64,000 bases of DNA from Rhododendron vialii (taxonomy: Eukaryota; Streptophyta; Magnoliopsida; Ericales; Ericaceae). The stretch lies in assembly GCF_030253575.1 (NCBI RefSeq), contig NC_080564.1, positions 27,136,561-27,200,560 of the forward strand, in the 5' to 3' direction. The notes beneath the pieces were generated by a model, which saw only the letters and a program-made list of their open reading frames with translations, did not search any database and had not been told where the DNA came from. Below are positions 1-11,716 of this stretch, one piece after another; the stretch's first letter is position 1; the number at the start of each line of letters is the position of its first letter. The translations under genes were made by a program, and so were the position numbers.

Positions 1-1216
1 TTACTCGGTTCTTTGTTGATCCTCAAAGCCTCCAAAATGTAAGCATAGTGGTTTACTCAAGGTTTGGTTGCACAGAATATGGTTGTCATTATATCACCTT
101 GAACTTCTATATGCTAATATCGCTTGAATACTTGTAAGAGCTTTGCCAGTACAAAATATGCTAACTACATTTGTCTGTTGAGAATTGATCACCAGATCCT
201 TGGGAGTGCAAAAAGGTTGGAATCCATTGTGGACCATGCTCAAACATGTATACTTGATAAGAGCTTGCAACTCTATTTTCCCGTCAGCTCTGAGAAAAAA
301 GCTGGTGTGGTTTTCAATGAGGTGGGGCAATTGATGGGACTAATTTCAGAATGTTGTTATCTCCCAATTGATAAGCTCTCCAAAGATCAAAAGGCATGCT
401 TTTCTCTTATCACGTAAATCCTTATACCTTACGGGTGTATTTGGTTCAAGGATTTGGTAAGGAAAAGAAAGGGAAAAGGCAATGGTAAAGGGTGTAACCA
501 CTCACAAAGGTTCCAAATCCTTGATCCAAACGCAGCCCAAGTGTTTTCTCTCTGAGTCATTTCCATCTCATTTTCTAATTGATTTCTGATACCAGGTTAA
601 CGGCGAGAAGTTGGTGGTGTCTGCACTGAAACACAGGGAGGAAGTAAAGTCTTTCAATGATGAGACTTTAATGCGTTCCTATTTGCAGTCAGTGAATGAT
701 GCTTACCCATCAAACGTATCGATTCCCAGCCTCTATTACTGTGAACCTTCTCACACTCAAAATAGACATGATCATACACAACCAAGCACTTCTTCCCACG
801 GGAATCAAGAAGTACCTTCCGACTTCCCCAATGAGGGTATCATGTCATCTAATCCATCTTTTGAAAATGCAAGTGATTTGAATGAATATGGCTTGCAAAA
901 TACTAATGTGGAGGATCTTATCGGTGATGGCTCTGGGATTTTTCCAGGAAATTCGTTTAATCCCTTCTGTGAGAGTCAGTATTCACTGTTAATTTATGAT
1001 GATCATCCCTTTCAACATCTGCTCATGAATTCTGAAGCACCAGGTCTGAGCCATTTTATCGATGACTTTTCGTCACCTCGTGCTGCTGATGTTGCTAAAG
1101 CCCATAGAAAATGGTCAATGTTATACAATGTGCTGAAGTCTAAAAGGAAGATTGCTGCATTGAAGCGTGTTTCTTCAGAAGCAGTGCCTGCTTCAAAGAG
1201 GCCAAAAAACTACTGA
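1..1216 (+). CDS. CBP60: CBP60-family calmodulin-binding transcription factor, 3' part
   Basis: This is the C-terminal part of a CALMODULIN-BINDING PROTEIN 60 family member; its 5' end is cut off by the window. Family members are plant nuclear proteins that bind DNA and, in most clades, calmodulin, and several control salicylic-acid and defence genes. Three exons join in frame: 1-38 (reads TRFFVDPQSLQN), 196-393 (ILGSAKRLESIVDHAQTC, then VVFNEVGQLMGLISECCY) and 596-1216, ending in TGA. The join gives the family pattern DQK-VNGEKLVVSALKH. Near the end, AHRKWSMLYNVLKSKRK resembles the C-terminal basic amphipathic calmodulin-binding helix seen in part of the family. Intron 1 has GT-AG ends, but intron 2 begins with GC (394-395) and is largely filled by a short inverted-repeat element. 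The family call is firm; I cannot tell which clade (CBP60a-g or SARD1) it belongs to. Confidence 0.88.
433..538. mobile_element. Short MITE-like inverted repeat in CBP60 intron
   Basis: The ends are imperfect inverted repeats: the left arm begins GGGTGTATTTGGTTCAAGG and the right arm ends CCTTGATCCAAACGCAGCCC. At about 106 bp it makes up half of the 202-bp intron. I could not define a target-site duplication, so the superfamily is unknown. Confidence 0.6.
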
Positions 1217-2745
1217 GTGTAGAAAATCGTTAGTTATGTACGTTTATATCTCTAGGAAGTGCTGCCCAGTTTAAGAATTTGTGCAGTTTTAGAAGTATGA
1301 TAAGCTGGAGTTTTTGGTCGAGATATGCTTAACTGTTTGTTGTAGATTTTGGGTTCATAGCTACTTGGAAGTCGTGTTCAAATTGGTTAATTAACTTCGA
1401 ATGTTTTGAAGATGAATTTCAATTATTGAAGCTTTCGCAATGCAACTGCCTAATCTGTCATTTACTTTTGCTGTATATGTAACATAACCATTTGTCAATA
1501 GGGAGAAGATAGAGTTTCCTAAAGAATCAGGCTTGTCTTTTGGACTGCAGAGGACAGTTCGCACAACCAAATCGTCCAAAAGTGTTTTTAATGGTCAAAA
1601 TTTACTTAAAGTATCCCACAGATAAGACCTATCGTATCGCTAGGATACTTTGTGCAATCTCGACCATTAATTGTCGAGATGAATAGCGTGATTGAACTAC
1701 ATCGGCTTCTTTGCAGTTGGTCCAACCATTGAGAATCTGGATCCTTTCTGGAAAGAATTTCCATCGTATCAAATAGATCAAACCCAGACAAATGTGTATC
1801 TATCAAATTCATTTGGGGCATTCCTTATGAACGCTGAGAGCTCGTTTGGTTAGTCACCTTATTTCTTACTCCTATTTGCTACTCTAAACAACTACAAACT
1901 AAAAATCAAAATAAATAGACAATTTAATCATTACCAGTATCGATTAATTAAAATTTTCATGCACTTGTAGTTTTCAACAAGCTTTACAAATTGATTGGAT
2001 CGGATCATGAGATTTCGATAAAAGCATACTAACGGGCATTACATTCAAGTAGTATATTAGCACACTATAGGAATCCCTCGTCCATTTGATCCTCTTGCAC
2101 TCTTCTTTTGTTTTTATTCATGTAAATATAAATTAAATTTTCACATATGAAAGGCATTTTTATCATTTTCCTTTTATCACGTGGATAAAGACATAAAAAA
2201 AGAAAAGAAATGAAGATTGCACGTGAGAAAAAAATGAAGTGCAAAATCATTTTATGTTTATTTGCTTTTTTGGAATTAGCTGTGACGCGATAAAAGTGCC
2301 ATATTATCATTTGGGTATTCGTATTTTGACATCTGAATTTCTTTGCCAACAGAAAGTCTACCACCATTGTTTTGTTTCATTACTTTTCCAATCGCTTTCA
2401 ATCTCACTATCCAGAGTGTTTTGGAAACTCTTTTTTAGAAATGTTTTTTTAAATCCGGACCATTAATTGTCAAGATAGATGGTGAAATTGAGCGATGCGG
2501 TGGGGGAGCGGTGAAACAAAGCAGTAGGGTAGCATTGCTGATTTGCCAAAGCTGAGACCTTACCGGGTCAATTTTGATATTCATACGAACTATAGGGGGT
2601 TCCAGCGTAAAAACAATGTATGTTGCTTTTCCTTTTGCCCCCCATTTTTTCCTCGGATCAATTTCTGGGTAGGTACTAGGTAGCTCTATACTCCATAGCC
2701 GGGTGCGTTGCTCTCTCTCTCTCTCTCTCTCTCTCCTCGGCTACG
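1217..2745. other. CBP60 3' flank and SDH7 upstream region
   Basis: No gene is visible. The first few hundred bases should be the CBP60 3' UTR. Two related dispersed fragments carrying a TTAATTGTC(A/G)AGAT(G/A) motif lie at about 1664-1690 and 2450-2500, and similar words (AATCCGGAC, GGTGAGATTGAG) recur near 16300, so this is an old, decayed repeat family. A CT dinucleotide run at 2710-2735 sits just before the SDH7 start codon and probably lies in its 5' UTR. Confidence 0.5.
2710..2735 (+). repeat. (CT)n tract in SDH7 leader
   Basis: A run of about 13 CT dinucleotides ends 10 bases before the ATG. Pyrimidine tracts of this kind are common in plant 5' leaders; whether it has any effect on expression is not shown by the sequence. 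Confidence 0.7.
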
Positions 2746-5700
2746 ATGGCGTTCTTACTCAACAAAACCAATATTCTCTCTCATCTAAGGTCTCATCCTC
2801 AGGTATCTCTTCTTTTTCTCTATCCACAGCTGTCCACGGATGCATACATTTCCAGATATACTGCATGAATCCATGGATCTCCTTTGTCTTTTGGCGTTTC
2901 TACTTGATTGTTTGTTTCGCTATAGCTTTCTATTCTCTCCCGTCCTTTCTCTCTAAGCATTGATTTCGATTGATTAATTACGAGCAGAACACGGACGAGT
3001 CGCTATCCCGTCGGGGATTCCACGTCGAACCAGGGCCTCGCGAGAAGGCGGTGAGTGTTGTTGCTTCTACTATTTTTTTTTTTTTTTGCTTAAACCCTAA
3101 TTCAATAAAATTTGGTTCATCTGAATCGTATGTCGTCAAATCGAGAGATTAGGTCAAAGTAGTTGGGATTGGTGTATAAAGCTGGACTATGCAATGGTAA
3201 ATGGGTATTTTGAAAATAGAAAATGACATTTCTGAAGCCTCTTCATCCAGTTCATCTGTTTGGAATTTCTTTGGTGATTTTATCTAACTGTACGAAAGAG
3301 GCCAAAGGAAAAAGGATTGTAAAAGAAAGAAAAGGAAATTAAGAGAGGAGCAGCTTACCGTTGTTCCACTTCCCTAATTTCTCTGAAATTTATGGTGATC
3401 AGAATACAAATAAGCTAATCAAGCTACTTGAGTTAGAGCTCTTACTCTGTCTCGTTAACAGCTTGTTTGAGATCGGCTTGTTACATATACAAAATAAGGT
3501 TGAATATTTTTTGGGAAAATGACGGCCAAGGACGTGTTTTGATAATTAATACCCGCCAAGGACAAGTTAAGAACATTTGTTAATGCTGAAAATGTCCTTG
3601 AAGGGATTATCAAAACACATCCTAGGCCGTCATTTTCCCATATTTTTTGCAGCTCGTTAAGCTTCCAAACTAAGCTTGAACAAACTATTTGTCAGCTTGA
3701 TAAGCTTATAGCGTTAAGGAATTCGAGCTACTCGAGAGCTCATGATTGGCTCGATTAAAGTTTGCCAACCTTGAACGTATATTTAAAGTTCATTAAGTTT
3801 CCAGACAAGCTTGGACACTGCCTTGTTTGTCTCGTTCACTCGTTTGTCAGCTCTAGATGATCGCAATTTAGGGGCATAATTTCTACCACGAAGTACATGA
3901 TCATCTTCTTTATTAATCTCCCCGTGTGAACTGTAAATCAACACAGAGTTTGATATTCAGTCCGCTCATCTTTGTTTTCAGTCTGTGATACTTAAATCCT
4001 TTCACACCTTTTGTGATATGAACAATGGTAAGTTCTGGTGTTCGATATAGGTATTGTTTTTGGGTAATTAACCTTTCATTAAGCACAACAAACTCAAATC
4101 CAGAGGGTAAAAACCCGTAAACAAAATGAGCTACTTAACGCTAGCAAAGAACAAAAACCCCAAAGGGGAAAAACAGAAGCTAAGGACTGAAAACAGAGGG
4201 GCAAATTTCAGTTCCTAGCCAAAAGCCTATTCTGATCAGAATTTTTGAGATTCCGCCTTGAGCATAAGCAAGCTCTAATCTCCTCTTCTACTCTGCCACA
4301 AAGAACTGCAGCATCAGACTTTTTACCTTCAAACACACGAAAGTTTCTTTCCCTCCAAAGCCAATAGAATTGAAAGTAGTATGCAAGCAGGACTTGCCAG
4401 GTCTATTACTCAGCGCTTAAGATACTACTCAACGTGAAAGTAGTATGCGAGGTCTATTAAGCAGACGAGGATCCCAGCCTATAATAATTCTAGCAACACC
4501 ACCGCCTGCATTATAAGTAGACAGCCATAAGGCTGGAAAACAATGCCCCACAGTCACATTAATATTCTCCAGTCTAACTTTAATTTCAGTTTTCCAGTGC
4601 TACATACGTGACTTTAACGTCGATAATTCTGGTGAAATATGTCACATTTTGTGTCTAATGTGTATCGTGAGTTGTATCTAACAAAAGTGTGCTGAATCAT
4701 GCTATGAATGAAGATAATAGTGACAGTGCCCTTGAGTAGCCAAATACTGAAGATAGGTTTGAGGTTTCTTCTATACTCTTGCTTACTTCTTGTATAGCAT
4801 TTCATGCATGACATAGTTTCCACATTCAATTCAGATATTCCTTCCATTTTCTCTTATCTCTTCGAACTTAAATAACATTTACCACAGCGCGTCTATATTG
4901 TGTTACAGAACTTTAGTTATCTAATCCTCTTCCGAAGTGATGGTTTGGCCTTGAATTTTATAAACCGCATGGGTAGAGTTTCAATCTGACTGCGAATTAC
5001 TTGGTTGTTATTTTGGGGGATACTGATCATTGGTGCTTCTTGCTAGTTGTTTTATATAATGCTTAAATTATTGACAAGAGTAGCTAGGGAAATTTAGCCT
5101 ACACAAACCGTTATTTTTTTAATAACCGATAAATTTATGGAAAAGGCATCAAAAGGGAATTTGAGCCTACACAAACAAAATTCATGGCTTTTTAATGGAT
5201 TAATTTCTGACCTTTGGAGAAACTGTTGGAATCTTGACCTTCGAATTTTTGCCTGCAAGCTGTGTTCTAGTTTCCTGAATTTCTAGAATTGGGTATAGAA
5301 TCACTTGAACTAAGCTTATCATATTGCAGCTACTAGCAGAGGATCCATCACTGAAGCGGTTCAAATCACATAAGAAAAGTGTGTGGCGGCTCAAAAGAAT
5401 CGGAGATGTTCTCACAATTGTTGTTGTAGCTGGTAAGCTAATGTCTTAACTGTGACTTGCATACACTGTTTTTTTCTATTAGTTTTGGCGTATGCAACTG
5501 CCCCAATGAAGGTAAAAGCATATGTATCCAGATGTCAGAAACTGACAATTTTAGTGTGCTGCCAAGGTCTCTGTTTTCTTCCTTCTGTAAAACTAAACAG
5601 ATAACAGAGCTGTGAATTTGTGATGATTGGTGTTTTAAGTAATTAGTTTTACCAATTTTCACTATTGGCTCACTATGTTACAAGGACTCTGCTAAATGTA

Positions 5701-7012
5701 TGGAGTAATGTGTGGAACACTGTGAGTCTGTGAGGGTAGGGGATGTGCCAAGCACGTGTAAGCGGGCGGACACTCCAGCAAGGATATTTAGTTATCTGGG
5801 TTTACAATGTAACTATGCGTAAAGCTGGCAAATTTCACATGGAAGCCACCTTGCAAACACCACTTCCCAATAAAAGGATTGTTATAAAAATAGATGAATA
5901 CGGATAAGTTGTTTTTCTGTGTCCCAAAGTCCTCGGGCACTAGAACTAGATAAATTCAACACTTGTACTCCTTTCACCCGATTCTCAAACCTGAGTCGGC
6001 ATAAATGCTTAATATAGTTGGTGGGCTAATTACTTGGAAAAGGAAATATTACAGTTCTATTTCTAGTTCAATATCTGTAAAAACAATGGAATCTTCTGCT
6101 TTTGCACTGAATTATGGAGTACCGGTAAGTGCTGACCAAAACTAACATATAACGTTAAGCAATGGATCTGGTTTTATGTATGAGTTCTCCTTTTCATACA
6201 ACATCATCTTTACACGCCTGCGCACGCATCGTCATATTGATAGAAGGCGGCATGAAAGCAGGATGGAGCCGGTGCCCAGCTTCACCAACTGGGAGTTTCT
6301 TATTGTACTCTAAAAGCAGTTTGCATGTGTTTGACTCTTGGTGCATCATTTGATATCAGAAAACTTTGTTCCTGGACGTCTACCTATTTGTTTGGAACTG
6401 TTTCGTATCTGGGGTTTCATCATTGTTTGGCTAAACCACTTGTGTAATGTTTCCATTGGTTGTTTTATTGTGCTATTGGAAGTGTTTTGCATATTGCTTC
6501 CTTGCCACGGCCAAAAGATGCGGTGTTACTTTTTTTCCTCTCAACGTCATCTGTGATTCTGGCCTGTAAACGGGTGGCAATAATACAATATCTACCCGTA
6601 TAACTGCTGATTTTTATTATCAAGAGGGTGGATATTCTCACGTTTCCACCTTCCTTGTGTCTCATAATGAGATTAATTATGTTTTAATCTTGTGATTTGG
6701 TTATTGCTGTGTCCAGTATCCACATCCCGAGGCCTTAATCGTTAGTATCTTGAACTTCACCTGTGATTAATCTTGCTTGTTTTCTCCTTTACCCTCTTGT
6801 ACAACCGATTTGTGTAATCATTGCCAAGATTGTTGAGAAGTATATCTATGTTTCCTGCCTCTCAAAGATTGCACTCTTTGCTTCGCTGTTGGCGACAATT
6901 TTTTTTTATTGAGTTGTTCTGATGTTTGTTGGCTTCAGGGTGTTGCTATGAGATTTATGTCAGAGCAGTAATGCGAGAAGAAGCTCGGAAACAAGCAAGT
7001 GGGAGTGCATAA
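2746..7012 (+). CDS. SDH7: Succinate dehydrogenase subunit 7, mitochondrial
   Basis: This is a small plant-specific subunit of mitochondrial respiratory complex II. Four exons join to 98 residues: 2746-2802 ([19 protein letters not shown]), 2988-3050, 5330-5432 and 6939-7012. All introns are GT-AG and the phases match. The N-terminus has the basic, hydroxylated look of a mitochondrial presequence. The conserved block [16 protein letters not shown] is followed by a hydrophobic stretch ([14 protein letters not shown]), probably one membrane-associated helix, and then a basic tail ending [11 protein letters not shown]. The length matches the roughly 90-100 residues I recall for this family. Intron 2 (3051-5329) contains a Mutator-like MITE and a LINE fragment; intron 3 (5433-6938) shows nothing recognisable. 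The exact role of SDH7 within complex II is not well established. Confidence 0.9.
3504..3648. mobile_element. Mutator-like MITE with 9-bp target-site duplication
   Basis: The element spans 3513-3639 (127 bp) and is flanked on both sides by the perfect 9-bp duplication ATATTTTTT (3504-3512 and 3640-3648). The terminal inverted repeats begin GGGAAAATGACGGCC and stay similar for about 35 bp. A 9-bp duplication is typical of Mutator-like elements. It lies in SDH7 intron 2. Confidence 0.85.
4066..4500 (-). mobile_element. LINE retrotransposon 3' fragment
   Basis: Read on the minus strand, this region translates in part as [20 protein letters not shown] and then [11 protein letters not shown], which is the conserved segment after the zf-RVT domain at the C-terminus of plant LINE reverse transcriptases. 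The reading frame does not stay open and only the extreme 3' end is present, so it is a 5'-truncated dead copy inside SDH7 intron 2. The left boundary is approximate. Confidence 0.7.
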
Positions 7013-7263
7013 TGAAAGTTTGTTTCTGCAGCAGTACTTCTGATTCTGTTGGCAGTGATATCTAGTTCTCTTGGGATTTTGTTTTGCCTTAAATAAGAGT
7101 GAAGTGCTAAAACTTTATGCATTTGACTTGTGGTAGATTTCCATTTCAATAATAGCAGTCATATAAATGTTTGTATGGTGATGATGTTGATTTTTTCTCC
7201 AATTTCTGAATGATGTTTGATAGGCTGCAAAAGTGTCTTATAGGAAGTCTTTGAAAATTGGCA

Positions 7264-7407
7264 GGAATTCGAAGAAAATTGATTTTCGCGCTCCATTTTT
7301 TACTGATGGCGCTCCACTTTTAACGTAAAGTTACTAGTAACTTCATGAACAAAGTGAAGCGCCATCAGTAAAACGTAGAGTGCAAAAATCAATATCCAAT
7401 TCGAAAT
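7264..7407. mobile_element. Hairpin MITE-like inverted repeat
   Basis: The left arm (GAATTCGAAGAAAATTGATT, then TTTACTGATGGCGCTCCACTTT) is matched in reverse complement by the right arm (AAAGTGAAGCGCCATCAGTAAA, then ATCAATATCCAATTCGAA). The whole element is about 144 bp with a short loop. It lies about 250 bp after the SDH7 stop. No clear target-site duplication is visible. Confidence 0.6.
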
Positions 7408-8160
7408 GAATGTTTCATTCACTCGAGTGTGTGGGACCAATAGTACTTATGCCTACATTTTTCATTAAAACTGTTGCAATCTCACGCCTTTTTTTTTCCC
7501 TTCTTTTTTTGAATGGCAACTGGACACTTATACACAATTTTATTATACACCAAAAAAACTAGACTATGGTTACATCATACACCGGAGTGTGACGTGAGAC
7601 TTATCTCGAGATCCTGCACACTAATAAGGGTTGTTTAATTTATTTAAAACATATTTTTAAGAGTCCTTGTATAATATCAGTCCATTTGAATATTGGTAAG
7701 ATATATCAATTTTCGTCCCCGAATTAGTAAGGCAAAAATTAAATGCATTGATCTAGCTCTTTCCGATATTTAAATGAGAAGATTATGTGCAAGGACCTAA
7801 GAAGATTTTATACAAATTACGTGGTTCAAATCATTACTCCAAAATTAATTCAACGCAATTTAGTGTAAATGTTATGTACACCAAATGGTGGTGTACCCAT
7901 AAGTGGGGATCAACGTGCACTGCACCACCGGCAGTGGTGGGGATGTACCTACCCCACCAGTGTGTGTATCTACCCCAGCATGACATGGCAGGAAGTGCTT
8001 GGTACTGACTGTAGAGATTGGATGAGTTGGTCAAGACGTCAAGTACTGCCTTGTCCGGGGTATATGGCCCAGTGGGAAATGGCGCCCATAACACATAAAA
8101 AGGTACAAATCAAGACGCTAAATGCTATTGGTACCGATAGCATTTGATTTGAACCGATGG

Positions 8161-8560
8161 ACAGGCGGGATCCATTTTGGATGCTACATGGATAATTAGA
8201 ACAGTTTAACAATTTAAAAAAAAAACCAAGTGGACCCATAAAATCTGAATGAAAAAATACAAACTTGGATGGAGCACTTACACATATGGAAGAATGGATA
8301 CATATTAGATTCAGCAGATTTTTCATGGGCCCACTTGATTTGTTTTTAAATATTGAACGGCTCGGATCATTCATGCGGGACCCGGAGTGGGCCCCGTATG
8401 CCCATCGGAACCGATTCGAAAAATGGAAGATTGGATACATATCAAATTGAACTTATTTTTCATGTTCAGATGGGCCCACTCAATTTTTTTAAATATTGAA
8501 CAGCTTGAATCATTTAAGTGAAACTTGAAGTGGGCCCCATGTACCTATCGGTTCTCTATT
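8161..8560. repeat. Direct and inverted copies of a 137-bp repeat
   Basis: Two direct copies start at 8288 and 8425 (period 137), each running from GGAAGA(A/T)TGGATACATAT through GGGCCCACT and AAATATTGAAC to GTGGGCCCC. A partial third copy at about 8161-8240 is in the opposite orientation. The arrangement looks like the remains of a non-autonomous element with internal duplication. Confidence 0.65.
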
Positions 8561-9265
8561 GGTCGGTAGCAAGCAGGCCTTCTTCGCCTTACTTGACTCT
8601 TTCTTTTCCCACCCTTGCCTCAAAGAATCAAAGAGCTTCTCTTCTGAGTTCTGACTCAATTTCGCACTACTACTACAATTAGAATAGAATACCTTCTTAC
8701 ATAGTAGGACTCAATGAAGACTCACACTGCATTTCAAGCCCCGTTTGATAACCCTCTTAAGCTTTGGGATTAGACTATCAATTTCAAGGGGCTCCTATAT
8801 AAACTTTTGTTTGATAACCCAAATAGATCCGATCTAATAATTCCTTGGGATGAGTAGCGTGGCCTTTTAAGGGGGATTCATAATACCCCTTGGGACGTGG
8901 TATTGATAATCCAATCTCAAGTAGGTTGATGCCAAAGTACAAAGTTGCCCTTGGACTAGTAATGGAAGCTACTTTGCATGAGGGCAAAAATGAAAATATA
9001 TACTATCAATCCAATCCTATTCCATGGAAACAAATATGGTATTAATAATCTTATCATCTAATCTCATCTCAAACAAACATGCTTATTATCAATCCCCTCT
9101 CATTACCAATCACAATCCTTGTTACAAATCTCACTCATCTATCACTGATATTAAACGTGAGAGAATAACAATGAAGTCATTTTTGTTTATAACGCAAATA
9201 GAGTACTGAAACAATTTACTAATTGCACGGTAAACAGCTAAATAAGCCATTTGACTTCTTTTTTT

Positions 9266-9585
9266 GGGGCGACTATTCACAGCCCCGTATTTTCTTCCTT
9301 AGCCCACTACATTTCGGTAAATGGTTGTTGAAAATCATACATAACATTTCGGTAAATAGCTGTTGAAAATAAGATTATATTTCGGTAACTACATGTTGAA
9401 AATATATTCAACCTTCGGTAAACAACTGCCGTACATACATTTTCGGTAAATAGCTATTGAAAAAAATATTATATTTCGGTAATTGTATGCTGAAAATGTA
9501 TCTAAATTTCGGTAACTAACTGTCGAGTATAATTAAAAATTTTTAACGGACTAAGGGAGAAAATACGGAGCTACGAATAGCCGCC
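9266..9585. mobile_element. Inverted-repeat element with internal 34-bp tandem array
   Basis: The ends form an inverted repeat of about 40 bp: left GGGGCGACTATTCACAGC followed by CCCGTATTTTCTTCC; right GGAGAAAATACGGAGC followed by TACGAATAGCCGCC. Between them lie about seven degenerate copies, roughly 34 bp each, starting with TTTCGGTAA and containing TGTTGAAAAT (9311-9535). TCTTTTTTT occurs immediately outside both ends (9257-9265 and 9586-9594), which would be a 9-bp duplication of Mutator type, but the homopolymer makes the exact boundary uncertain. Confidence 0.65.
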
Positions 9586-10129
9586 TCTTTTTTTTTATTA
9601 AAAAAATTGCATTTGTTAAGTTGCGACCAACTTGAACAAATAATGGTTGCATATACCGCACATTACTAAAACTATGCATAATATTGAAGAGAGAGAGGGG
9701 GGAAGAGAGAGAAACTGGACGCTATCAACTCCCTAATTTATGTTAATTGGCTGAAATTGGGGATTTTTAGCATGTGAAGTGAAGAGCAGGTCAGATCCAT
9801 CCACTTTAGACGTGCTTTTGTTAAGCCATCCAAATTGGAGTTGTCGACAATGACACATACCTTTCTTTGTTTTTTAACCAAAAAAAAAACAAGATTTAAC
9901 AGCGGTAAAGCGGATTGGAATTTTGTTGTTGTGGGTGGACAATAGGTGTGCCCCCAATAAAAGTTCGACATGTTGTTTAGAAACAAGTGCATGTTTATTC
10001 CTCGGACGGTGCCTTTTTTTTTTAATCCATGCTAAAAGTATATCTTGTAAACAATTGATCAATGTTCGATTCTTGAGGTTAGACCGCAAGAAAGTAATTT
10101 TATGTGAATTCTCTAGTTACGATGTGGAT

Positions 10130-10223
10130 GGTGTGCCTTTGACCGGATCAGGAACGAGATTAGTCAAGGTGCACCATGCACGTAAGCTGGTGCAGACACT
10201 CTGCCCAGCGGAAAAAAAAAAAA
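10130..10223 (+). mobile_element. SINE 3' tail
   Basis: The segment ATCAGGAACGAGATTAGTCA, then GTAAGCTGGTGCAGACAC, resembles the 3' part of a tRNA-derived plant SINE family and ends in a run of A. The 5' part with the Pol III boxes is not clearly present, so this may be a truncated copy. Confidence 0.45.
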
Positions 10224-10562
10224 GTATATTTTGTTTTCAATGCCTGCCAACTGAGACCATGGCTTTTCCTTGTTTTGAATTAAAAAGAGGACGGTGGGGG
10301 TTTGTGTTTTCAGTAGGAGACTATTTGCTTTAATTTTCTTGTGAATTAGGAAGATAATTATTTTTGGTGAAATTACTTATAAAGCAAACGTCATATACTT
10401 GAGATTGTCTTAAAGCTAGGCAAGAATATGCAGAGGCAATTGATAAAGAAAACGTGTGGTCATTATCAGGATGTATTGTCAATAGCAATAGCAAAAATTA
10501 CTTTGGAAATAGCTCTGATTTAATATGTTGATGACAACAATCTCTTTAATATCGAGTAATAA

Positions 10563-10690
10563 TTGTACAACGTCTTGGCCCAACAGCATGAGGAGTATAA
10601 TTAGGTGTCAGGAATAAGAAGGTCAAAAGTTCAACTCTTTTTTTTGCATTGTGCTAACCTAACCATTCACTGATAAACAAATCGAGTGAT
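10563..10690 (+). mobile_element. Possible SINE 5' part (family shared with 25217)
   Basis: The pattern TTGGCCCAACAGCATGAGG, then TTAGGTGTCAGG, then AAGGTCAAAAGTTCAACTC is shared with 25217-25330. The spacing of an A-box-like and a B-box-like word fits a tRNA-derived promoter, but both are degenerate. Confidence 0.35.
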
Positions 10691-11716
10691 TATATGGCTA
10701 CTTGCACAATGTCTCTTACAATAAGTTATCAATTCTTTTTATTAAAATACTCACGACCTGTCGAGAGATTCACATTACTATTATTTTCTTATGAGGAGCC
10801 TAATACTCGTAACCCGGATTACTAAAATAATGAAACGCATCATAATTCTTAATTCATCCAAAAAAGAAAGAGGATAAAGGAATGGCTATTCTTATTATAG
10901 AAATTTATTTAGCCCTTCACCCCTCAATCAAATTTGCACAATCTTACATTTGGTTGCAACTTGACCACAAACTTGGAAAAATAATTATGTATTTGGTCCA
11001 CCTTTTATTCAAGTGCCCTCCACTCAGATTTTGAAATTTTGAACTTTGATTGTGTTGACAAATCGATAGCCGCTCCTCCAAAGTCGTACAATACCACTAT
11101 TTTAAGGAAAGCTTTGTTGAATTTTAAGGAAAATAGCTTTCAATTCAACATGAACCATAGAGTTTCAAAGAACAATTCATAACATTTGTTTCCAAAATTA
11201 ATCTAACCGGGCTTACCTCAGTTGGTCACCCATGTACATTTCTAGATAGTTAGGAAATCTGACGGTTTATTTTTGCCAAAACGAACATTGATTACTTGTT
11301 TCCATGAATGTGAGCTCTTTATTTACTTATTTCTTCCTTAACATGGTTATCAGTTGAAATTTGTATAATTTAATGTAATTCAGATACTTGTATTTTTGAA
11401 CCATTAATAGTTTTTTCTTTTCTTTTTTTGTCTCTTCCAAAAAAAGTTAAAATATTTTTCAAATTTACGTAAATACCCCAAATTATGACAGCTCCACCAT
11501 ATGTCCTTCATTTTTATAATTTTGTTATAAGACCAATTATTAGCACCTAGCAGGTGTGGTAAGACATATATGCTGCCTCTCTGACAATCTTAGCTGTGAA
11601 AACTCGATTCAAGAGAAAGGAATACTTATACAGATATAGAAAGAACAGATTCTTCTTATTTTGCAAGAAATTCTCTGGTTTGTGAAACTGTGTTTATTGG
11701 GAGATCAGAGGAGAAA

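Larger units (their letters stand above)
7013..11716. other. Intergenic repeat-rich region, SDH7 to WLIM1
   Basis: No gene is supported. The region holds a hairpin MITE (7264-7407), an ordered repeat block (8161-8560), a probable non-autonomous transposon relic with many short degenerate inverted words (about 8735-9130), an inverted-repeat element with an internal tandem array (9266-9585) and two SINE-like fragments (10130-10223 and 10563-10690). From about 10700 to 11600 it is AT-rich and shows nothing further; the WLIM1 promoter must lie at its right edge. Confidence 0.5.

Noticed and set aside
9923..10333. 136-residue plus-strand open frame
   Set aside because: Its C-terminal part translates a SINE tail and its poly(A); the rest has no recognisable content.
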